Source of the DNA: Mermis nigrescens
Taxonomy: Eukaryota > Nematoda > Enoplea > Mermithida > Mermithidae
DNA: 64,000 bases
NCBI GenBank assembly: GCA_036768485.1
Contig: JAVLUZ010000141.1
Coordinates: forward strand, 4,663,349-4,727,348
Reading direction: 5' to 3'
Shown here in pieces: positions 57,139-64,000 of this stretch; the stretch's first letter is position 1; each line of letters opens with the position of its first letter. The translations under genes and the position numbers were made by a program. Below the pieces are notes generated by a model. The model ran no database searches and was not told the origin of the DNA. It worked only from the letters and a program-made list of their open reading frames with translations.

Positions 57139-57599
57139 GTAAAAGTTCTAATGATTTTTTTCTGTTCCCGACACGTTAAAGTACGTAACATTTCATAATA
57201 CCGACAGTAAGATGATGAATTACGTTAATGCATTGAAATTATTCATAAATGCTAGACGTTGTCGGTTTATTTTCAGTAAAAATTCTAAAAATTTTAGACA
57301 TATCAAACACACTTTTCATATCTGATCAGCATCTGTACGTGATCGGCATTTTACCAAAATCGGTAAATTTATTTTAGGCATTTAGCTGTTGGGCGGGGGA
57401 CTTGGGTGCTCATTTTCTGAAAAATTTTGCAAGCGCATTTTTGCAAGGTCCCCTTTAAAAATGCTTGATAATGCTTGATGCGCTTTTGAAAGACCGCCAC
57501 AAATAGATTTTAGTACATTTTTGAGCTGATATATCCGAAATTTTTAGGCGCTTTGCGCCAGGTTTATTGCTTTTGAATTTTTGTCTTTTAAACAGCCTG

Positions 57600-57815
57600 A
57601 GTTTGAAGGATGAGGGATCCCCTACCCAAAGTCGGTCGCTTCCGTATCCTCCCCAAAGCCAGAAAATTTTTGACCCCCTCCACTCGATTTTTGGAAAAAA
57701 TTGAAATTTTGGCCGTTTTTAAGCGATTTTTGGTTATTTTTGACCAAGAATGGAGGTCATTCCCCCTTCTGAAGATGGCCGAGGACCCCCTCCTAAAATT
57801 TCGAGCCGTTACATG
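57600..57815 (-). repeat. GGCTCGAAATTTTGG-family repeat, reverse
   Basis: GATCCCCTACCCAAAGTCGG at the left and AAATTTCGAGCCGTTACATG at the right, the inverse of 22725-22935. In BPNT1 intron 5. Confidence 0.6.
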
Positions 57816-57823
57816 TCTGGTTT

Positions 57824-58269
57824 CACGGTTTTTTTGTATTCGGCAAAGATTTTTAACGGTGTACAGAGACTTTTGGGGACCGTCTTTTTATATGTACAAA
57901 GATTTTTTGGAAGACAAAAACTGCAGAAAAGGTTCGAAATTCGCGAAAATTCTCGGCGCTCCGCGCTCGAAATGAGCAATTGTGTGTTCTATATAGCTTT
58001 ATAATTTCAGAAATTGCATTTTGAAAGGAAAAATGCCAAATTTTTTGGCGCTTCGCGCCGTTTTGAGACGATTATTACTGATTTTGCCCTCAGAAACCTA
58101 GAAATTGCTGAAATACGTAGCCAAAGGTCGAACAACTCTGTTTTTGCCACACTAAAATCGCTACTGTACCATATTATAGTACCCAAAAATTTGTGTGTAC
58201 GAAATGTACAAAGACTTTTAGGGACCATCTTTGTACATGTACAAACGGACCTTGTGCAAAAAAACACTG
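57824..58269 (+). mobile_element. TACAAAG-family hAT-type MITE
   Basis: Ends CACGGTTTTTTTGTATTCGG and TGCAAAAAAACACTG, colinear with 12198-12631. Hairpins near 57953 and 58047. No clean flank duplication, perhaps because the left flank is another repeat. In BPNT1 intron 5. Confidence 0.75.
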
Positions 58270-58431
58270 GGTTTGGAGTAAGACATGATGACTATGTATG
58301 TTCACATTATGTGGTGCTTCGCGTCAAATTATTTATTTTCTGTATCATTTTTCTTCGCAATGGACCAGAAATAAATGTAAAGCACATGAAAAATCTTTCA
58401 AGTAGAGCTCGAATGGAATGTTAAGAAATCA

Positions 58432-58480
58432 CGTGTGTGTGTGTGTGTGTGTGGGTGTGTGTGTGTGTGTGTGTGTGTGT
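58432..58480. repeat. (TG)n microsatellite
   Basis: About 24 GT units with one GGG interruption at 58453. Confidence 0.95.
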
Positions 58481-58978
58481 AGTGTGGTTATTTTAAACGA
58501 GATTTTTGTATATGATTATAATGAAGTAATATTCTTTCGTATTTTACTAAAATGTTTCCTTTCTATAGTATAATGTTCGCCAAGAAACTACCAAAAATAC
58601 TGTACTTCTTATCTATCTCTAGTGGTTGTCGAGTTATCTAACTTCAAAATTTTCGCCTCCTAGAATAAAATCCCGGATATGGGTCTGATTTTTCAAATTA
58701 AGAATATAATTTTCGTTGGGGTGATTCGCAAACGTAACAATCTTCAGCTATTGGATCGACCCTTTCGAGACTATTTGAGTTGGAATTTGGACAGTTTCAT
58801 TTTAATTGTTTTAGCAGAAGGACGATATAATAATTAAAACGGTACGTATCTATTTACTCTTACGTCCTCAGGCAAAATTCGAGAATTGGGGTTATCGGCT
58901 ATTCTTAGTGGGCGAAATTGACGGAGCTTATTTTCTTGAACGAAAATTAAGGAGCTTTCATATTATTATAATCAGTAT

Positions 58979-59170
58979 CAGTGGCGGATCTAGGATTTTC
59001 CTAAGGGGGGGCGGTACCCCTAAGGGGGGGGGCGGAACCCTGACTTGGGCGGAAAAATTAGCCGTTTTAACCCGAAAATCGCAAAAAATCGCTCAAAAAT
59101 GCTTAATTTTTCGCACTTTTTTGAGCCAATGGGGGGCGCTGCCGCCCCCGCCCCCCTAAATCCGCCCCTG
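58979..59170. mobile_element. CAGTGGCGGATCTAGG hAT MITE, intact ends
   Basis: 192 bp. Ends CAGTGGCGGATCTAGG and CTAAATCCGCCCCTG. Perfect 8-bp duplication ATCAGTAT (58971-58978 and 59171-59178). GC-rich subterminal runs surround an AT-rich core. Probably the youngest copy of the family seen at 2323 and 7441. In BPNT1 intron 5. Confidence 0.92.
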
Positions 59171-59501
59171 ATCAGTATGCATTTCATTGTTATGTATGAT
59201 TCACAATCACTTGTAGACATGACCAGACTAAAATTACTAAAATTTTCGGTCTCCTTTATTGGATTTTCAAGCGTTAATGTTGTCAAGTTGTTTGTTTTTT
59301 CCAGTCCTAAATTTTCATATATTTTTAGAGAATCGTTGCATAAAAAATAATTTCATTTTTCTAGAATGCTTTTGATAAAAAAACCCCCACGAGAAACAAT
59401 GTGCCTGCTGAAAAGCCCTATCCGATTTTTCTATGCTCATTTCGAACGCATTATAAGCAAGACTATTACGCGCGTTTTTTAAATCATTTATTTGCACGCA
59501 G

Positions 59502-59611
59502 ACAGCCGGATTATAACAACGACCCGATCTCATTCAAACAAATTAGTAACATCAGCTGTTGAGGCCGTTAAACCCGACGAGGTCCTTCGAGTGGGAGGAG
59601 CCGGACATAAA
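59502..59611 (+). CDS. BPNT1: BPNT1 exon 6
   Basis: The acceptor is TTTGCACGCAG and the donor is CATAAA|GTGACT. It enters in phase 1 and leaves in phase 0. It codes [20 protein letters not shown], then [16 protein letters not shown]. The [11 protein letters not shown] and [10 protein letters not shown] segments are highly conserved substrate-binding parts of BPNT1. The 2.4-kb intron before it holds two transposon copies, including the MITE at 58979. Confidence 0.95.
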
Positions 59612-59980
59612 GTGACTTTTTACCCTTCTAATACGAAATTCATCTCTGGGAAGATGGCATAGTTTGGTTTTTGGAATCAAGTTTCGTCTCGTTCTCCTAG
59701 TTTTTGACTCATTTTCCTCCTTACCTAAGTTGTTCTATTTTTGTGTGTCTTAAATCTTTTGTATATAGTTTTTCTCTTTTCCTTTTGTCATTAGAAATGC
59801 GATGAAAAAGATAAGGAAAAACATCACCCTTTGCGGCCAACCCCAAGGTGCGATTTTAAGAAGTACATTTTGCTCAAATGTATCAATTTCACATTAATAT
59901 TTGCAATACCTATCGAGTTTTAGAAATTGCATGTGGTCTTGTTTAATTTTTAAAAAATGACGTTTTTGAAAAGTATATAT

Positions 59981-60781
59981 ACAGGGTGGGCCAAAAAGTC
60001 CAATCCCCGACGTTACCGGTCATAAATTCGGCAAATCTGGATATAAAATTATAAATTCATTCTCATTAGATGGATAAAAATGTCCTTGTATAAATCGTGC
60101 AAAAAATTTTGACCATCTATCAGCGGTTCGGGTGCTACAGCTACTTGTTTACACCCTACCTCGATATTATTTAAGCTCCAAAAGCTGGTTCTGTTAGGTC
60201 ATCAATTCGCTAAGCCTTTTGACGATGTTTTGCAGTTTTTACATTTAGCAGGAAGGAGTACCCATTCTGTGACTCAAGCAATGCGTGTTATTTTGAAAAA
60301 TGAGCTTGTTAAGCGAGAGTTGTAAACTAAGAGGAGCTTAGTTTAAACCTACCATTAAATTATAAAGATAATAATAAAGAATAATCTTTTATTATTATCT
60401 TTATAATTTAATGGTAGGTTTAAACTTTAAGCTCCTCTTAGTTTACAACTCTCGCTTAGCAAGCTCATTTTTCAAAACTATTCTTTTATGATCAGTCGCT
60501 TCTGCTATTAATTTATCTGACTGAAGATGTTGTCAAAAAAGGGCACCAAATACTCGGCAATAAAATTCAATACAGAATCTTTGAGGTTTAAACAGTATCA
60601 AAGTGGTGTGTAAACAAATCGCTGTAGTGCACGAAGAACTTGCAACTGGCCGCAATGTTTCGCACAGAAATAACATGCATATTTTTATCTGTAAAATGTA
60701 ACTAGTCTAAAAATTTTATGTCAAGATTAGTCCCAAGTTATGACACAATATGGGGGTGTAGCGTTTTTTGGCCCATCCTGT
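59981..60781. mobile_element. mariner-type MITE with internal hairpin
   Basis: Inverted ends ACAGGGTGGGCCAAAAAG and (read inward) ACAGGATGGGCCAAAAAACG. TA is present on both outer sides. About 800 bp without a transposase. A long inverted repeat occupies 60291-60477. Lies in BPNT1 intron 6. Confidence 0.8.
60291..60477. repeat. Long near-perfect inverted repeat (hairpin)
   Basis: The left arm (60291-60380) and right arm (about 60385-60477) are reverse complements over about 90 bases, with only a few mismatches and a loop of a few bases. Paired landmarks are GAGCTTGTTAAGCGAGAGTT / AACTCTCGCTTAGCAAGCTC and ACCTACCATTAAATTATAAA / TTTATAATTTAATGGTAGGT. Confidence 0.95.
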
Positions 60782-60930
60782 ATATGTCCTTTAAAAATAG
60801 ATTGTTCTGCCATAAACTTCATACAATACTTAAACAGTTTCTGAAAATCACTTGTGTGTAGTATACTTTTTTATTGTCGAACTACGCGACAAAACTTCGT
60901 ATTTTGACGCCTGATTTTTTGTTTACATAG

Positions 60931-61033
60931 GTCATGCTGCTCATGGAAGGTCGAGCGCATGCATATGTGTTTGCCAGCAAGGGCTGTAAAAAATGGGATA
61001 CTTGTGCTCCGGAAGCCGTCCTCGCTGCACTGG
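60931..61033 (+). CDS. BPNT1: BPNT1 exon 7 (WDTCAPE motif)
   Basis: The acceptor is TTTGTTTACATAG and the donor is CTGG|GTACTT. It enters in phase 0 and leaves in phase 1. It codes [20 protein letters not shown], then [14 protein letters not shown]. The WDTCAPE box supplies the last metal-binding Asp of the family. Confidence 0.95.
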
Positions 61034-62265
61034 GTACTTTTTATCCATTGATTGTTTTTTGAACCTTTTCCTAATTTAAGCACTAGATATGTATGTATGG
61101 TGATATCGCTCTCATAACTTAAAAAATGATCTAAAATTAAACTTTTTAATTTAAAATTAACTTTAAAAAATCATTTTTAACTATTAAATTGAAAAATTTA
61201 AATGTTTTTGGTTTAGGGAATTTTTATACTGTCTGAAGCGTTTCTGACTTTTGATTGCTTGTTTTGTCATTTTTTAAATTTAATTCGTGGTTTTAATACA
61301 ATTCAATTGGAATCCCAGTAATTGATTCGCAGCTGTATGCATTTATATCGTTTTGATTTTGACATGCGCAATGTGGATGGTAATTTGGAAAAAATGCACA
61401 AAATCTTGTTGCTTATCGATCTACACTGTGAGATTTATAGTATTTCATTTCAAAAAATAATTTCATGGCTTTTTCTTCTTAAGAAATTACAGTAGATATC
61501 ATACATGTAGGTACAGCATGGGAATTCTGAAGAGTCAGCTTCAAAAGTTTTTTCACGCGTGCCTATTTTCGGCTTGAAGAGTGAAAAATTAATGAAAGTG
61601 TTAGTTAAAATGAAAATAATAAAAATAGAAAGAAAATAGTGACATTAATATAATTTTAAAAAGGCCAAAAATACTGTTTTATGTTCCCGACGATGCTCTT
61701 TCTTTCTAAGGACCGCTAAAAACGCATAAAACTGCTTCTTTATTCAGGTATTTGGAGTATTGAAACTTCTTGGGGTCTGTAGCATTTTGCGGGGGAGGGG
61801 AGTCAGCCAGTAGTCATTATGGAGTCAAAACACCTAGAACGCATACCTTAATCATCCTTCCATAATTTTCCCTTATTTTGACTCTTTGAAACATCATCCA
61901 ATTATTTATTCAACTTGAGTTAGAAAACATCGGTGCAACAGTGTACGATGTATTGCTTTTTTGTAATAGTTGCATTCCTGTTTTCGGTTGATACTAAAAC
62001 TTTGAACAGTGTTCGAAGCACGCTTCCTGTTTAATCTGTTAAGTCAATCGATATTTCATTTCTTTGTATCCGTTAGTAAACGCATAATTTTATTTAGGCT
62101 TCAAATATCGTCGATTTTTCTAGATTATTGCAACAGAATAGCACATGAATGACATCGAGATTGTATATATTATTATATATTATTATTATTGTTCTATTCT
62201 TTTAAATTTTATTTTAATTTTTTCTAAAGTTTTATGAAGTTTATTTTATGAGCATTCATTTCAAG
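61034..62265. other. BPNT1 intron 7 with one repeat copy
   Basis: 61513-61800 is a GGAATTCTG-family copy (GCATGGGAATTCTGAAGAG...). The remainder is AT-rich with nothing recognised. Confidence 0.5.
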
Positions 62266-62426
62266 GTGGATGCTTGACCGATTTGTTAGGAAATAATATT
62301 GTGTACGAAGCAGCAGTCGAAAAACCCAACTCAAACGGTGTATTAGCTACAGCACCCGGTGTTGATCACAAGTGGTATGTGGACATGATGCCCGAAGATT
62401 TAAAGCGATCGCTGCCTTTCACGTGA
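62266..62426 (+). CDS. BPNT1: BPNT1 exon 8 (C-terminus)
   Basis: The acceptor is ATTCATTTCAAG; entry in phase 1; stop TGA at 62424-62426. It codes GCLTDLLGNNIVYEAAVEKP, then NSNGVLATAPGVDHKWYVDM and MPEDLKRSLPFT. The GG (one Gly from the junction), the LTDxxGN turn and NSxGVLAT are family features. The first AATAAA downstream is at 62822, giving a likely 3' UTR of about 400 bases. Confidence 0.95.
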
Positions 62427-62821
62427 TTGCCGTTCCTCTGTGATTTTTCTGATTGTGAGATATTCAAGATTTTGCTTTCGCAAGCAATTAATTCGAAATT
62501 ATTTGGTCGTGAAAATGACTCATTATAGATTACTTAAAATTTTCGATGTAATTTTTCGATCTTTAATGTTTGATTGTGTCTCGTTTTTTAAACAAAATTT
62601 CCGTTTCCCTGCAACAAATAAAACCCGATTTATATTAGGCACTTACTATTCATTTCCACACAAGTTGAACATAACCTTTGGAAAATGTCAACGAAAGCTG
62701 ACAGATTGCGACTATTGCATTGATTTGATACACAGTTATTATAATCTGTCGATGAAAATTATTAAAATTTATGTCCAAAGATGCTACTCGAGATTTCGAT
62801 AAAACTGCGTGGAAAACTTAG

Positions 62822-62827
62822 AATAAA
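62822..62827 (+). other. Candidate polyadenylation signal of BPNT1
   Basis: AATAAAATAAAA occurs about 400 bases after the BPNT1 stop and is the first clear copy downstream. A repeat copy begins shortly after it. Supported by position only. Confidence 0.4.
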
Positions 62828-62844
62828 ATAAAAATGTGTTCGTA

Positions 62845-63090
62845 TTATGGGTGCACAGCAGGGTCGGTCTGTGGGTCAGCCGCGAAGTTTTTCGAGTCAA
62901 AATGGTCACAAAAACAGTTACAATATATGCTAAAGTAGCGTGAAACTCTGTATGTTAATTTACAATTTTTTTGGTAAACTTCGAGCATTTTTGGAGGAAT
63001 TTTTTTTCATTTTTTCCAGAATATTTCATATTTTTGTTCTTGAAGGTCTAGACCTCCAAACTCCTCCCGTACTTACATGTCTGCCTATGA
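62845..63090 (-). repeat. ATGCACA-family MITE copy, reverse
   Basis: GGTGCACAGCAGGGTCGGTC at the left and ACTTACATGTCTGCC at the right, with a GGAATTTTTTTTCATTTTTTCC core. It lies between the convergent BPNT1 and transporter genes. Confidence 0.5.
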
Positions 63091-63397
63091 CTATAGTCTG
63101 TTTCATTTTTGAGGTTTTTTAAAGAATTTAGAGCGACTACAAAAGTGGTTTAAACTATTACGATAAATATGATATTTTACAGTGAATTCAGTCATATGGA
63201 GACGTATGCCATTGTAAAACCGCATTACTAAATCAGAAATTTTAACCATGTCTGTAGCCCGATTCTTGCGGAAAATTTAAAAGAAAACCGCAAAGTTAAA
63301 TGAATCAGACTTTAACTGACATGCGAACCAACTATACACCTGAATCACAAATAGTACATTGTACAAAAAATTGAAAAGGCTAAGGCCGACGTTTTTT

Positions 63398-63544
63398 CTA
63401 CGAGTTTAATTTTCTTCTCTTCATAGGCATTTGGTCCGGAAGTTCGTGACCTTTTGTTTCTGGTATAAATATTGCCCATGCAACGCACGAAACGAATGAA
63501 GCGATAGCGCAGGTTACGTAAGGGCCCGGTTCCCAAACTGTGGA
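63398..63544 (-). CDS. SLC22-like MFS transporter, last coding exon
   Basis: Read on the - strand, the acceptor TTTTTATTTCAG (complement of 63545-63556) is followed by 48 codons and the stop TAG (63398-63400); phase 0. The peptide STVWEPGPYVTCAIASFVSC, then VAWAIFIPETKGHELPDQMP and MKRRKLNS, looks like the last transmembrane helix of a major facilitator transporter followed by the PETKG motif at its cytoplasmic end and a short basic tail. PETKG followed by LP is typical of SLC22 organic-ion transporters; sugar transporters usually differ after the motif. Upstream exons lie beyond 63545 and were not found in the remaining 450 bases. Substrate unknown. The gene converges on BPNT1, with stops about 1 kb apart. 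Confidence 0.75.
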   Translation of the reverse strand, partial: STVWEPGPYVTCAIASFVSCVAWAIFIPETKGHELPDQMPMKRRKLNS

Positions 63545-63667
63545 CTGAAATAAAAATACTATCAGGACAGGGATATCGATCAGTAAATTTTTTGATATCG
63601 TGCAGCATTGAACAGTGAGGTGTGTAGGTACCTACGTATGTACATGTTGGTATAAAACGTAGCTGTG

Positions 63668-63815
63668 ATACGGATAACTCGCCCCACCCCCATATTTTGT
63701 CCCCCATACAATTCGCGCTCCTTAATGCCCCCAACTATAACTCGCTCCCACACAACACAATTCGCCCCAACACAATTCGCTCCCCACACAACTCGCCCCC
63801 CCACAAGTGACTCTT
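63668..63815. repeat. ACAATTCGCCCCA minisatellite-like array
   Basis: About seven degenerate units of 15-22 bases, each with an AACTCGC or AATTCGC core followed by a C run and ACACA. It lies in the expected last intron of the - strand transporter gene. Confidence 0.7.
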
Positions 63816-63853
63816 GGAACTTCACCGAGGGTTCACAATTGATAATGTGATTA

Positions 63854-64000
63854 TACAGGGTGTCCCATCTAACTATCCAATACGTTTTTTTCTTAAAACT
63901 TCGTCAATTCTTTTTAATTTTTTAATGATTTTTCGGGTATACTTAGAAGGTCCAATACGAATAACTGACAATATTTGATCGATTTTGCTCATTCGTTGTG
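63854..64000. mobile_element. Left end of a Tc1/mariner-type element, cut by window
   Basis: Begins TACAGGGTGTCCCATCTAAC, the same TACAGGGTG start as the elements at 41584 and 59981. The partner end lies outside the window. Confidence 0.55.

Noticed and set aside
58908..59350. Gly/Pro-rich open frames on both strands
   Set aside because: They are translations of the GC-rich ends of the 192-bp MITE at 58979.

Overview
This is an AT-rich, intron-rich, repeat-dense stretch of a eukaryotic, almost certainly invertebrate animal genome. Every recognisable host gene is split into short exons with GT..AG borders, introns run from 56 bases to several kilobases, and most non-coding sequence is small transposon debris. 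The species cannot be fixed from the sequence. An ecdysozoan such as a nematode is plausible, but that is inference.

Three host genes were found, none of them complete with flanking regulation. (1) Positions 1-44616, + strand: the 3' part of a giant nesprin (SYNE/MSP-300/ANC-1 family) gene. I see 17 well supported exons plus one candidate. They encode spectrin-repeat helices, a long disordered Ser/Asp/Glu-rich segment, more spectrin helices, and a terminal KASH domain ending in GPPPT-stop. The phases join into one frame of about 1294 residues; the only weak link is between 18486 and 21902. (2) Positions 52580-62426, + strand: a complete eight-exon gene for a BPNT1-type 3'(2'),5'-bisphosphate nucleotidase (322 residues) with all the metal-binding motifs of the lithium-sensitive phosphatase family. 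(3) Positions 63398-63544, - strand: the last coding exon of an SLC22-like major facilitator transporter, convergent with BPNT1.

The rest is mobile-element territory. At least ten short non-autonomous elements have hAT-type ends (CAG.G...C.CTG) and 8-bp target-site duplications, several perfect. One hAT element (12637-14340) keeps transposase fragments. Several are nested, which gives relative insertion ages. There are also Tc1/mariner-type elements (41584-42324 with a DDE-transposase relic, 59981-60781 with a long hairpin, and a left end at 63854), a tRNA-derived SINE on the - strand, TA and TG microsatellites, and minisatellite-like arrays.

The most unusual shared feature is a 15-bp hairpin motif, CGGCGCTTCGCGCCG, with degenerate forms. 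It recurs roughly forty times, inside several otherwise unrelated repeat families, and stands out sharply from the AT-rich background.
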